A stretch of DNA of 25,343 bases from CAZIPZ01 sp964541075 (GCA_964541075.1 CAZIPZ010000031.1:1-25343), one strand, 5' to 3'. Counted from the first letter of the stretch, positions 6,450 to 14,664 are shown. Notes: a model not told the origin generated them from the sequence alone. Numbers and translations: made by a program.

Positions 6450-8264
6450 ATGCCGATGAAGCCCACATTGAAGATTTGCGTGCCGCGACTGAATCCATCC
6501 GTGTGGATATTGGCGGCGATCGTCGTTGTCCTCGCGGTCTTAGCCGCGATGCAATACCGATGGATTATGGAGGTCAGTCAGGCCGAGCGCGAACGGTTAC
6601 GAGAAAACTTGCGCTTGGCCACGGTGCGCTTTACCGACGACTTCGACGGCGAAATCATGAGACTCATCTTTATGGGGAGAAGACCTGGTCCCAGACCGAG
6701 GCCGCAGGACTCTCCTTATGAAGCGGAGGATCTGATTTCGGATAGGCTAGCCAGGCAGTACGACGAATGGATGGCGACTTCTGTGCACCCGCGGCTTCTC
6801 CAGGATGTTTTCCTCGCCAAAGTTATCGGACCGGGCGATGTCGATCTTTTGCGCTTCGATCGCGACTCCAACACCCTTATTAAGGTCGCGTGGCCGTCGG
6901 AGTTTGCAAAATTTCACAGTTTTTGCGTAGCGGAATCCCTAACCGCCGGACGCGAAGAACTGGCGAGTCGAATGCCGGATGATCGCAGGCTGGAAGACCT
7001 GGACTTGGAGGGCATTCCGGCCATCAGCTTTCCTGTCGGGTTTTCGCAGCCTCAGCAGTTCCGAGATAGGCTGCGGGGTTTTCCGCCGAGGCAAACAAGC
7101 TGGGAAATCATCCGGATCGACCGCACAGCTTTCGACGAATTTGTATCGAGTCTCGTCCAAAAGCATTTTCCCAAGCATGGAGACTTCGATTACAACATCC
7201 TTATCGCGGACGGCACGTCAGGAAATGTGGCATATCGGTCGTCCGCGGACTTGAACATACAGGATTTTCAAAAAGGCGCCGACGCCAGTCTCAACTTGAG
7301 GCTCGGCTTTGGAGCACGAGGCCGTCCGTCTCCCAATACAGGCTTTCCGCGCGATGGAAACATAGTTGGTTTCCAGCCACGCGCGGGCGTGGTGAAAGGA
7401 TGGCAGCTGTACGTCAAACACCATTCCGGTTCGCTGGATTCATTTGCCGGCCAATTTCGTGCGCGAAATCTCGCGTTTAGCTTTGCGGTTTTCGCATTGC
7501 TGGCCATCGGCATCGCTTTCACTTTCATTTCGAGCGAACGCGTTAAAGCCATGGGCAAGCTCCAACTGGAATTCGCCGCCGGCCTTTCACACGAGCTACG
7601 GACGCCTCTGACGGCGATCCGATCGGCGGGATACAACCTGAGGCATGGCAATGTTGCAGAAGAGGACGTCGCCAGATATGGGGAAATGATTCAGGAGCAG
7701 GGGAACCGGCTTTCGGAAATGGTTGAGCAGGCGCTACTGTTCGCCCAGATTCAGGCCGGCCGCAACAGATATGAACCTGCTCCGGTGGAAATCGGCAGCG
7801 TTATCGGCAAAGTCATTTCGTCCTGCGGCGGCGCTTCACCGATGTGTACGAATGAAATTGTCGCCGATGTCGCGCCCGACCTTCCTCCTGCTATCACAGA
7901 TGAAAATGCCCTGAATCACTGCCTGAGAAACCTGTTGATGAATGCTGTGAAATACGGCGAACCTTCAGGCAGTATCTGCATTTCTGCGCGGCTTGTGGAG
8001 CAGACGCCCAAGTCCGAGATTGCCATCACCGTGGAAAATACCGGGCCTGCGATCGATTCCGCCGATCTCCCTCATCTCTTCGAACCTTTTTATCGCGGCA
8101 AGAACACGAACGGAAAGCCTGGAAATGGCTTGGGCCTTTACATGGTGAGTTCGATCATGAAGTCGATAGGCGGACGTGTCCAACACTCCAACTCGGTCGC
8201 GGGAACCCGCTTCACATTGTATATTCCCGCCGTCGGTCCATCCTTTCTGGAAGCCGCTGAATGA
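6450..8264 (+). CDS. Membrane sensor histidine kinase (HisKA/HATPase)
   Basis: A 604-residue two-pass kinase. A first membrane helix spans about residues 18-36 (WILAAIVVVLAVLAA), a large periplasmic sensor about 40-338, and a second helix about 340-360 (LAFSFAVFALLAIGIAF). The cytoplasmic part has no evident HAMP domain and goes quickly to the H box, AAGLSHELRTPLTAIRSAG with phospho-acceptor His at 381. The N box is CLRNLLMNAVKYGE (Asn 494/498), then VENTG and GNGLGLYMVSSIM complete the ATPase domain. The sensor domain is not one I can name. An ATG two codons downstream (6456) is an alternative start; neither has a clear ribosome binding site. The last four bases overlap the regulator start (ATGA), so both proteins are made from one message in fixed ratio. 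Confidence 0.93.
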   Translation: MPMKPTLKICVPRLNPSVWILAAIVVVLAVLAAMQYRWIMEVSQAERERLRENLRLATVRFTDDFDGEIMRLIFMGRRPGPRPRPQDSPYEAEDLISDRLARQYDEWMATSVHPRLLQDVFLAKVIGPGDVDLLRFDRDSNTLIKVAWPSEFAKFHSFCVAESLTAGREELASRMPDDRRLEDLDLEGIPAISFPVGFSQPQQFRDRLRGFPPRQTSWEIIRIDRTAFDEFVSSLVQKHFPKHGDFDYNILIADGTSGNVAYRSSADLNIQDFQKGADASLNLRLGFGARGRPSPNTGFPRDGNIVGFQPRAGVVKGWQLYVKHHSGSLDSFAGQFRARNLAFSFAVFALLAIGIAFTFISSERVKAMGKLQLEFAAGLSHELRTPLTAIRSAGYNLRHGNVAEEDVARYGEMIQEQGNRLSEMVEQALLFAQIQAGRNRYEPAPVEIGSVIGKVISSCGGASPMCTNEIVADVAPDLPPAITDENALNHCLRNLLMNAVKYGEPSGSICISARLVEQTPKSEIAITVENTGPAIDSADLPHLFEPFYRGKNTNGKPGNGLGLYMVSSIMKSIGGRVQHSNSVAGTRFTLYIPAVGPSFLEAAE

Positions 8265-8956
8265 TGAATCGGGGCGGTGCAAATCGCATCTTTCTGGTCG
8301 AAGACGAACCGGCGCTCAGGTTGGCTTTGGTGGACTTGCTTAAGGGAGAAGGTTACAGGATCGAGAGCACCAATCGGGGAATCGAAGCCCGAGACCGCCT
8401 GCTTAAGGAAGCATTTGATCTCGTGATTCTGGACGTGATGCTTCCGGACGTCAGCGGCTTCGACGTGTGCAAGCATGCGCGGGAGCATGGCGTCAATACG
8501 CGCATTTTGATGTTGACCGCGCGTGATCAGGTGTCCGACAAGGTGCAGGGCTTTCGAATCGGCGCCGACGATTACCTGACAAAGCCATTTGATCCTGCGG
8601 AGCTTCTGGCCCGGGTGGAAGCCTTGCTTCGAAGATGGTCCGATAACCGGACTGAAAGTTGGCGGGTGTTCGGTAATGTCAAAGTCGATTTAAGGAAGAG
8701 GATGGTTTTTCGTTCCGACCAACGCATTGCGTTATCTGAGCGTGAATTCACCGTACTCCGTTATTTGATTGAACGTCCCGGCGAGGTTGTGACCCGAGAT
8801 CAGCTCTTGGTTGACGTTTGGTCTTACGCGGCTGGGACAACCACTCGCACCGTGGACGTGCATATTGCATTGCTGAGACAAAAACTCGAGCCCGATCCGC
8901 GAAATCCGGAATTCATCGTCACGGTCCACAATCAGGGTTACCGTTTCTTGGGCTAG
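8261..8956 (+). CDS. OmpR-family DNA-binding response regulator
   Basis: A 231-residue regulator with a receiver domain (about 9-122) and a winged-helix output domain (about 135-230). Key receiver residues are the acidic pair E14/D15, phospho-acceptor D58 in LVILDVMLPDVSG, T86 in LMLTARD and K108 in YLTKPFDP. The output domain shows LSEREFTVLRYLIERPGEVV and the recognition-helix/wing segment TTTRTVDVHIALLRQKLEPD, standard for the OmpR/PhoB class. The start ATG overlaps the kinase stop (ATGATG). It is presumably phosphorylated by the kinase encoded just upstream and binds direct repeats in target promoters. Targets are unknown; the GTAA repeat upstream of the operon is a candidate. Confidence 0.95.
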   Translation: MMNRGGANRIFLVEDEPALRLALVDLLKGEGYRIESTNRGIEARDRLLKEAFDLVILDVMLPDVSGFDVCKHAREHGVNTRILMLTARDQVSDKVQGFRIGADDYLTKPFDPAELLARVEALLRRWSDNRTESWRVFGNVKVDLRKRMVFRSDQRIALSEREFTVLRYLIERPGEVVTRDQLLVDVWSYAAGTTTRTVDVHIALLRQKLEPDPRNPEFIVTVHNQGYRFLG

Positions 8957-8991
8957 CGTTTCGATTTCTCGGACAGAACGAAAAATGGACG

Positions 8992-11010
8992 CTATTGCTC
9001 AACGAATCCGGAGAGGCTTGCGACGATGGTGAGCAGCTCAGTTGGTTCAACCGGCTTGGCAACGTGCATCTGGTAGCCCGAAGCCAGTGCTTTGACGCGA
9101 TCTTCGATCCGTGCAAAGGCGGTAAGCGCCACTGCGGGCACTCGGTTGTCGCGAGTCTGTCGTTCACGCTCGCGCACTCTCTTTATGAGGCTATAGCCGT
9201 CCACGTTGGGCATTCCGATGTCGGATATCAGCAAATCGGGCCGCGCCGTCTGGAAAAAGTCGAGCGCATCTTCAGCGCTGGTCGCCGTTCGAACGACTGC
9301 GCCGCAACTTGCAAGAATCTCGCGGATCATATCGCACGTGTCTGGATCGTCATCTACGACCAAAACACTGAGTCCCGCCACTTCGGGCGGACAATCCATC
9401 ACGCTGTTTGTTTGCGCACGCGGGTGCACGCCATCTTTAGACAGTGCGCGTTTGACGGGCATCAGCGGCAAGGAGACGATGAAAGTCGTTCCTTTCCCTT
9501 CTCCTTCGCTTTCGACAGAGATCGTCCCTCCGTGCAGTTCGACGATAGCCTTGGAAATCGCCAGCCCCATGCCGATGCCGCCATGTCGGCGCGTTGTGAC
9601 GGCATCTGCTTGTCTGAATCGTTCAAACACGTGAGGAAGGAAATCCGGCGCGATGCCTCTTCCGTCATCGGCTATACGCATTTCGATATGAGAATCAACT
9701 CGCTCGAGACTGACTTGCACATGCCCGCCTTTGGGAGTGAACTTGATCGCATTGGATAAGAGATTCCAGATCACCTGTTGCAACCTTTCAAAATCTCCTG
9801 CAATAGGTCCGGCGTCAGAATCGAGGATTGTTTTTACCTGCACGTTTTTGGCTTCGGCCGCAAGTTTCAACGCTTCGACAGCGGCGGTGATCAGTGCGCC
9901 GGGTTCAAGAGGCCGCACTTGGAGCCGCAGTCTTCCCATTGTGATCCGGGAGATGTCCAGAAGGTCCTCCACAAGCTGAGCCTGTGATCTGACGTTACGA
10001 TCGATGACATCGAGCGCCTTCTCGATTTTTTCGGCATCCAGACTCCCGGACCGCAGCATACGTATCCATCCCACCATCGCTGTTAGCGGCGTGCGCAACT
10101 CGTGGCTGATCGTTGCTAGAAAGTCGTCTTTGACGCGATTGGCCGACTCCGCTCTTTCACGCGCCACTTGCGCCTCTTTCAGGACCTCGTGCATGCGGCG
10201 CTCGGCTCGTTTTCGTTCGGTGATATCCCGTGCGATTTTTGAACCGCCCACAACTTGTCCCTGATAATTGCGTATAGGTGAGACCGTCACCGAAACGTCG
10301 ACCGTGTGTCCGTTCTTGTGCACCCGCCGGGTTTCGAAGTGATCAATACGCTCGCCGCGGCGCAGCTGCGCCAAAATGCGGGACTCTTCATCGAGAAGAT
10401 CCGGTGGGAAGATTCGCGTTATGGAACTCCCGATCATTTCAGTCGCTGTGTAGCCAAATAGTCTTTCAGCGCCGGGGTTCCAACTCGTGACGATGCCGTC
10501 CAGGGTCTTTCCGACAATGGCATCGTCGGCGGACTCCACAATTGCTCGCAGATAAAGGGAAGCAAGTTCCTCTTCCTTTCGTGAAGTGATGTCTCGTGCG
10601 ATTTTCGAGGCGCCGATGATCGTTTGGTTCTTATCTCGGATCGGAGAAACAGTCAAAGAGACGTATATGATCCGACCGTCCTTGCGCACTCGCTGCGTTT
10701 CGTAATGATCGATTCGCTCACCCCGCCGCAGGCGATCCAGAATGTTGGTCTCTTCGTCAGGGTGGTCGGGGGGGATGAGAAGGGTTAGCGGCTTGCCTAT
10801 TATTTCTTCAGCGGTGTAGCCGAAAATTCTTTCAGCCCCAGGGTTCCAACTGGTAATGATGCCGTCGAGGGTCTTGCTGATAATCGCATCCTCTGCGGAT
10901 TCGACGATCGCAGCAAGCCGCGACTGCGCGAGTTCAGCGCTTTCCAGTTCTTGAATGCGCGCTCTGGCGCTCTCCAGTTCGGCCGCTAAGTCGTGCTGGC
11001 GATCCTTCAT
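8992..11010 (-). CDS. Soluble hybrid histidine kinase: PAS-PAS-HisKA-HATPase-REC
   Basis: A 672-residue protein without membrane segments. After a short coiled coil (residues 5-30) come two PAS domains (about 30-143 and 155-267), each ending SKIARDIT. A linker helix leads to HisKA (DDFLATISHELRTPLTAMVG, His 303), HATPase_c (WNLLSNAIKFTPKGG, Asn 420; DDGRGI; GGIGMGLAISKAI), and a C-terminal receiver (VLVVDDDPDTCD, phospho-Asp 597 in LLISDIGMPNVDG, Lys in VAKPVEP). There is no output domain, so it probably passes phosphate to a histidine phosphotransferase or is regulated through its own receiver. The two PAS domains are near copies, pointing to a recent internal duplication. It converges on the OmpR-type pair with a 35-bp gap, and a 91-bp gap separates its start from the divergent DUF3096 gene. 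Confidence 0.94.
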   Translation of the reverse strand: MKDRQHDLAAELESARARIQELESAELAQSRLAAIVESAEDAIISKTLDGIITSWNPGAERIFGYTAEEIIGKPLTLLIPPDHPDEETNILDRLRRGERIDHYETQRVRKDGRIIYVSLTVSPIRDKNQTIIGASKIARDITSRKEEELASLYLRAIVESADDAIVGKTLDGIVTSWNPGAERLFGYTATEMIGSSITRIFPPDLLDEESRILAQLRRGERIDHFETRRVHKNGHTVDVSVTVSPIRNYQGQVVGGSKIARDITERKRAERRMHEVLKEAQVARERAESANRVKDDFLATISHELRTPLTAMVGWIRMLRSGSLDAEKIEKALDVIDRNVRSQAQLVEDLLDISRITMGRLRLQVRPLEPGALITAAVEALKLAAEAKNVQVKTILDSDAGPIAGDFERLQQVIWNLLSNAIKFTPKGGHVQVSLERVDSHIEMRIADDGRGIAPDFLPHVFERFRQADAVTTRRHGGIGMGLAISKAIVELHGGTISVESEGEGKGTTFIVSLPLMPVKRALSKDGVHPRAQTNSVMDCPPEVAGLSVLVVDDDPDTCDMIREILASCGAVVRTATSAEDALDFFQTARPDLLISDIGMPNVDGYSLIKRVRERERQTRDNRVPAVALTAFARIEDRVKALASGYQMHVAKPVEPTELLTIVASLSGFVEQ

Positions 11011-11101
11011 GGTCGGTTTAAGGCGGTAAAATCATTGATTATGAGACCCAGGCTCTCCTGATCCGGTCCCTGCTCCAGTCCAACGCTCCGGAGGCGCACA
11101 A

Positions 11102-11242
11102 ATGATCTTGAACGTAGGTCCATTACTTTCAATTCTATTCGGAATTCTGATTTTGATCTTTCCTAGATTTCTAAGCTATCTCGTCGCACTCCATCTGATA
11201 TTGGCTGGTCTCGTCGGTCTCGGTGTTGTCGTCTTCAAATGA
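11102..11242 (+). CDS. Small DUF3096-type membrane protein (46 aa)
   Basis: A 46-residue protein, MILNVGPLLSILFGILILIF, then PRFLSYLVALHLILAGLVGL and GVVVFK. It has two hydrophobic helices joined by a short PRF.S turn, matching the DUF3096 family of tiny inner-membrane proteins (GILILI.PRLLNYIVAIYLI pattern, from memory). The function of the family is unknown. A very good ribosome binding site, GGAGG eight bases before the ATG (near 11089), supports translation. It is divergent from the hybrid kinase gene and stands alone on its strand. Confidence 0.8.
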   Translation: MILNVGPLLSILFGILILIFPRFLSYLVALHLILAGLVGLGVVVFK

Positions 11243-11536
11243 CGGCGCTGTCATATTCCAGTGCTATTCCATGGCTTCTTTACTTGCAGGTCCGGAACCT
11301 TTTGATTCTCGACAGATGCGCGATCCATGAATGAGGGCCAGACGTCCGAGAGCGAATGCCAGGCCGCCGACAACGGAACACCGGCGACTTGAGGCGATTG
11401 GGAGTTGTGTTCCATCAAAGAGAATCGAACTGCCAGGCTGGTTCCGAGTTTTTCGCACCGGCATGGTAGCCATGATATCCTTCGCAGCCATCAGTTCGTC
11501 AATCCTGGATCCACACCACTAAAGGAGTTGCTTCCT
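11243..11536. other. 294-bp intergenic stretch, no supported gene
   Basis: Between the DUF3096 and hydrolase genes. Reading frames of 60-75 residues exist on both strands but have no recognisable domain and poor start contexts. The only clear signal is the hydrolase ribosome binding site, AAAGGAG at 11521-11527. No convincing promoter hexamer pair was seen. Confidence 0.5.
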
Positions 11537-12430
11537 ATGGAACGGAAAAAAGCGAGTGATTTTCCGCAAGAACTCTTGGACCTGTTTCACGAATACGTAC
11601 ACGGCGGGATCAGCCGGCGCGAATTTCTGGATGGCGCGGGCAAATTTGCGGTAGGTGGCTTAACAGCGACGGCTATTTGGGAGATGTTGAAGCCGAACTA
11701 CGCATGGGCGGAACAAGTTCCGAAAAACGACCCAAGAATAAAGGCTGAGTATGCAACAGTGCCTTCGCCCAAGGGGAATGGCAGCATCAAAGGCTATTTT
11801 GTGAGACCGACGAATATGACTGGGAAGTTGCCGGCCGTGTTGGTGATTCATGAGAACCGCGGCCTCAATCCATACATAGAGGATGTGGCGCGGCGTTTGG
11901 CAACGGCCAATTTTCTCGCCTTTGCTCCGGATGGACTCACCTCGGTCGGAGGTTATCCAGGTGACGACGAAAAGGGAGGGCAGCTTTTTAATAGGGTTGA
12001 TCGACCGAAGATGACTGAAGACTTCCTCGCGGCGGCCAATTGGCTAAAATCGCGTTCTGAATCGAGTGGAAAACTGGGGGCGACTGGGTTCTGTTTCGGC
12101 GGAGGAGTCACAAACACGTTGGCAACCATGATGCCCGAACTGGCTGCGGCCGTCCCGTTCTACGGCGCCGCTCCGCCGGCTGCCGAAGTTGCGAAGATTA
12201 AAGCCGCAGTTCTGGTCCATCACGGCGAATTGGATACTCGCCTCGTCGAAGCATGGCCTGCCTACGAAGCCGCACTAAAGGCCAACAAGGTCCGTTACGA
12301 AGGGTATGTCTATCCCAAAGCAAATCACGGATTCCACAACGACACTACCCCTCGATACGATGAGGCCGCGGCGAAGCTGGCGTGGCAACGCACTGTCGAC
12401 TGGTTTAATAAAAACCTCAGGACCACATAG
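11537..12430 (+). CDS. Tat-exported dienelactone hydrolase family protein
   Basis: A 297-residue alpha/beta hydrolase. An N-terminal segment carries a twin-arginine motif, ISRREFLDGAGKFAVGGL (RR at 27-28), and processing probably falls near AWAEQ (56-60), so the enzyme should act in the periplasm. The DLH domain (about 65-297) has the catalytic Cys 186 in GFCFGGG, Asp 233 in HGELDTR and His 264 in KANHGFHND; Glu 106 in HENRGL matches the family's activating glutamate. Family members hydrolyse dienelactones or related esters; the actual substrate is unknown, and exported versions are poorly studied. AAAGGAG nine bases before the ATG at 11537 fixes the start; the longer frame from 11405 lacks support. 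A strong hairpin lies 20 bp after the stop. Confidence 0.9.
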   Translation: MERKKASDFPQELLDLFHEYVHGGISRREFLDGAGKFAVGGLTATAIWEMLKPNYAWAEQVPKNDPRIKAEYATVPSPKGNGSIKGYFVRPTNMTGKLPAVLVIHENRGLNPYIEDVARRLATANFLAFAPDGLTSVGGYPGDDEKGGQLFNRVDRPKMTEDFLAAANWLKSRSESSGKLGATGFCFGGGVTNTLATMMPELAAAVPFYGAAPPAAEVAKIKAAVLVHHGELDTRLVEAWPAYEAALKANKVRYEGYVYPKANHGFHNDTTPRYDEAAAKLAWQRTVDWFNKNLRTT

Positions 12431-12449
12431 ATCGCAACACACGTGGATC

Positions 12450-12474
12450 AAGGCTCTGCGCTCAGCAGAGCCTT
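12450..12474 (+). terminator. Strong hairpin after the dienelactone hydrolase gene
   Basis: A perfect 10-bp stem, AAGGCTCTGC at 12450-12459 pairing with GCAGAGCCTT at 12465-12474, with a five-base loop (GCTCA). It lies 20 bp beyond the stop codon. No long U-tract follows, so it may be a weak intrinsic terminator or an mRNA 3'-end stabiliser. Confidence 0.65.
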
Positions 12475-12556
12475 TGTGCAACTATCCTCTCGTCATTGCA
12501 ATTCATGGACTTAGCGGGGCGCTCTAGCGAAAAACTCCCGGTTCGTGTTGCTTTTG

Positions 12557-12585
12557 TTGGCCCATATTGCTGTGTCACGTATAAT
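12557..12585 (+). promoter_or_regulatory. Sigma-70 promoter of the helix-hairpin-helix gene
   Basis: A perfect -10 TATAAT at 12580-12585 is preceded by TTGGCC at 12557-12562 with an ideal 17-bp spacer. Transcription would begin near 12592, leaving a leader of about 58 nt before the ATG at 12650. Confidence 0.65.
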
Positions 12586-12649
12586 GCCTCCCGCATTTAA
12601 ACAGCTGTTGGACTGAAACATACATATGTAAGCGAAGGAAGGAGCCTCC

Positions 12650-12943
12650 ATGAATCGAAAACAACTGCTTATGACCGTTCTTACAATCATGATTGTTCTT
12701 GCAGCTGCCTCCGGCGGAACCGCTCAAAAAGCGCCGGCCGACGGAAGCCTGATGGACATCAACTCCGCGCCGCCGGAGAAACTGATGACTCTGCCGGAAA
12801 TCAATCTGATGATTGCGAAGAAGATCATTGCCGGTCGTCCTTACAAGAACGCCAATGACCTCGTAACGAAGAAAATTGTGACGCCTGAAATCTTCAAGGG
12901 GATCTCGAGCAAAGTCACCGCGAAGCAGGAAGAAAAGAAATAG
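12650..12943 (+). CDS. Secreted helix-hairpin-helix (ComEA-like) protein
   Basis: A 97-residue protein with a signal peptide (MNRKQLLMTVLTIMIVLAAA, cleavage near GGTAQ) and one helix-hairpin-helix domain at about 36-90: MDINSAPPEKLMTLPEINLM, then AKKIIAGRPYKNANDLVTKK and a C-terminal lysine-rich tail. The DIN(S/T)A start and GRPYKNANDLV are typical of ComEA, which binds double-stranded DNA in the periplasm during transformation. Many short secreted HhH proteins are not linked to competence, and no comEC or pilus assembly gene is adjacent, so the role is inferred only as DNA binding. AAGGAG five bases before the ATG is an excellent ribosome binding site, and a good promoter lies upstream. Confidence 0.88.
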   Translation: MNRKQLLMTVLTIMIVLAAASGGTAQKAPADGSLMDINSAPPEKLMTLPEINLMIAKKIIAGRPYKNANDLVTKKIVTPEIFKGISSKVTAKQEEKK

Positions 12944-12966
12944 CCACGCTCGCAACTGCTGACGAA

Positions 12967-13023
12967 CCCGGCGCTCGTGCGCAATAGCCCGTTTTAAGGC
13001 CATGCCTGAGTGCGAGCGCCGGG
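12967..13023. repeat. Long inverted repeat after the helix-hairpin-helix gene
   Basis: CCCGGCGCTCG (12967-12977) pairs perfectly with CGAGCGCCGGG (13013-13023). Inside the 35-base loop a smaller hairpin forms from AGGC (12997-13000) and GCCT (13004-13007). Immediately after, GGGCG (13035-13039) can pair with CGCCC (13044-13048). The region lies between convergent genes and could be a bidirectional terminator or a REP-like intergenic repeat; copy number elsewhere is unknown. Confidence 0.55.
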
Positions 13024-13098
13024 GGGCAGCCGCCGGGCGACTACGCCCTGCCGCTAACACTCGTTGCATTCCCTTCTTGTCTATCGTCCCGCCGGCTG

Positions 13099-13320
13099 TT
13101 AACGACCCCTGTTGCCAGCGAACACTAAAGCCACGCCTGCCGCTATCGAAGCACCACCGACAATAGGGGGAAGTGGAATTGTCTTCTGTGTATGTCGCGT
13201 CGCTTCAACCGGACCGATATCCAGGACTTTTTCATTCTTCGTGTACGTAATGCCTTGAGAAACGAGAGCAAAAATACCAGCAATGATGAGCACAATACCA
13301 AACACAGTTATCGGCTTCAT
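13099..13320 (-). CDS. Small two-helix membrane protein
   Basis: A 73-residue protein, MKPITVFGIVLIIAGIFALV, a polar middle (ITYTKNEKVLDIGPVEATRH) and a second helix (IVGGASIAAGVALVFAGNRG). The layout of helix, 'GITYT..EKVLDIGP', 'KTIPLPPI.GG' and helix is a recurring small membrane protein in Acidobacteriota and Proteobacteria; I cannot give it a safe family name and its function is unknown. The ATG at 13320 has AGGAG seven bases upstream; a longer frame from 13344 lacks such a site. It is divergent from the L-2-hydroxyglutarate oxidase gene. Confidence 0.78.
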   Translation of the reverse strand: MKPITVFGIVLIIAGIFALVSQGITYTKNEKVLDIGPVEATRHTQKTIPLPPIVGGASIAAGVALVFAGNRGR

Positions 13321-13443
13321 GAAGACTCTCCTAACAATCGACAAGAGATAATCTGCAAATTACTGGCCATCGGCAGATTGCACAGAGATTTCGCCTTACC
13401 AGATCCGTGCAGAGTTTCCTTTTTGCTACACTCGATTCCGACT

Positions 13444-14652
13444 ATGAGCGGAAGACAGTACGACATCGCCATCATTGGCGGCGGAATTGTTGGACTCGCG
13501 GTGACGAAAGCCTTGCTCGATCAAAAGCCGGATGATCGAGTGGTCTTGCTCGAAGCCGAGTCACAGATTGGAACACATCAAACTGGTCACAACAGCGGAG
13601 TCATTCATTCAGGCCTCTATTACAAGCCCGGTTCTCTCAAAGCGAAACTGTGCTCGGAAGGGCGAGACGCAATTTACCGATTCTGCGAGGAACAGGGCGT
13701 TGCGTATGAACGTTGCGGAAAAATCGTCGTGGCGACTGCCGAAAGTGAATTGCCCAGGCTTGAGGAACTGCACCGCAGGGGCGAAGCCAATGGGCTTGTA
13801 GGGATGAAATGGCTGTCTGCGGAGCAGATCCGCGAGCATGAGCCGCATGCCGCGGGCATCCGAGGCTTGTATGTTCCCACAACCGGGATAGTCGACTACC
13901 AGGCTGTTGCGGCCGCGATGGGACGGATCGCAAAGAATCGAGGATGCGAATTGAAAACGGGCGCTCGTGTCGTCGCCTCGCACCGTTCCAACGGTGAAAT
14001 CGTTCTTGAGACCGAGGCGGGGGAGGTTGCCTGCCGCGCTTTAATCAACTGCGGCGGCCTTCAGTCGGACCGGGTAGCCCGCATTTGCGGCGTTGATCCA
14101 GGCGTACACATCATTCCGTTTCGAGGAGAATATTACGAGCTGATTCCGTCCCGGCAATCGTTGGTGAGAAATCTCATTTATCCCGTACCCGATCCCCGCT
14201 TTCCCTTCCTGGGAGTTCATTTCACCCGCATGATCCAAGGCGGCGTCGAAGCTGGACCCAATGCTGTGCTTGCTTTCAAGCGGGAAGGATATCTTAAGAC
14301 TGATTTCGCACTACGCGATTTCGCCGATACGCTTGGCTTCAGCGGCTTCTGGAAAATGGCCGCCCGTTATTGGTATACGGGTGCGGGCGAAGTGTGGCGA
14401 TCTTTGAGTAAAGATGCATTCGTACGTGCGTTGAAGCGACTTCTTCCGGATTTGCGATCGGAGGACGTTCACCCCGGGGGCTCCGGCGTGCGCGCACAGG
14501 CGGTCGATTCTGGAGGCACGTTATTGGACGACTTTCACATTGTCGCGGGAAACCGAATGGTGCACGTTCTCAATGCGCCGTCTCCAGGAGCGACATCATC
14601 GTTAAGTATCGGCAAGGCCATTGCCGATATGGCATCCCGGCACTTCGAGTGA
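13444..14652 (+). CDS. lhgO: L-2-hydroxyglutarate oxidase
   Basis: A 402-residue FAD-dependent oxidoreductase of the DAO family. The N-terminal dinucleotide fold is YDIAIIGGGIVGLAVTKALL, followed by the family signature TGHNSGVIHSGLYYKPGSLK. Further matches are IPFRGEYYEL, YPVPDPRFPFLGVHFTRM, and the C-terminal FAD contact LNAPSPGATSSLSIGKAIAD. Length is close to E. coli LhgO (about 420). The enzyme oxidises L-2-hydroxyglutarate to 2-oxoglutarate, passing electrons to the quinone pool, and disposes of a by-product of central metabolism. The ATG at 13444 starts directly at the Rossmann fold; no ribosome binding site precedes it, and TACACT at 13427-13432 may be a -10 placed so close that the message would be almost leaderless. 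An 84-residue in-frame extension upstream is rejected. Confidence 0.93.
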   Translation: MSGRQYDIAIIGGGIVGLAVTKALLDQKPDDRVVLLEAESQIGTHQTGHNSGVIHSGLYYKPGSLKAKLCSEGRDAIYRFCEEQGVAYERCGKIVVATAESELPRLEELHRRGEANGLVGMKWLSAEQIREHEPHAAGIRGLYVPTTGIVDYQAVAAAMGRIAKNRGCELKTGARVVASHRSNGEIVLETEAGEVACRALINCGGLQSDRVARICGVDPGVHIIPFRGEYYELIPSRQSLVRNLIYPVPDPRFPFLGVHFTRMIQGGVEAGPNAVLAFKREGYLKTDFALRDFADTLGFSGFWKMAARYWYTGAGEVWRSLSKDAFVRALKRLLPDLRSEDVHPGGSGVRAQAVDSGGTLLDDFHIVAGNRMVHVLNAPSPGATSSLSIGKAIADMASRHFE

Positions 14653-14664
14653 GGGGAGTAAAAA

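Noticed and set aside
8957..8991. Possible bidirectional terminator between the regulator and hybrid kinase
   Set aside because: Stem of about five pairs with a bulge; too weak to call.
9206..9634. 142-codon plus-strand frame
   Set aside because: Antisense to the ATPase and receiver part of the hybrid kinase.
8818..9759. 313-codon plus-strand frame
   Set aside because: Begins inside the response regulator and runs antisense to the hybrid kinase; His- and Arg-rich translation without any domain.
11264..11491. 75-codon minus-strand frame upstream of the hydrolase gene
   Set aside because: No recognisable domain, weak start context; not counted as a gene.
13192..13443. 84-codon N-terminal extension of lhgO
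   Set aside because: Antisense to the small membrane protein gene and lies before the Rossmann fold start.
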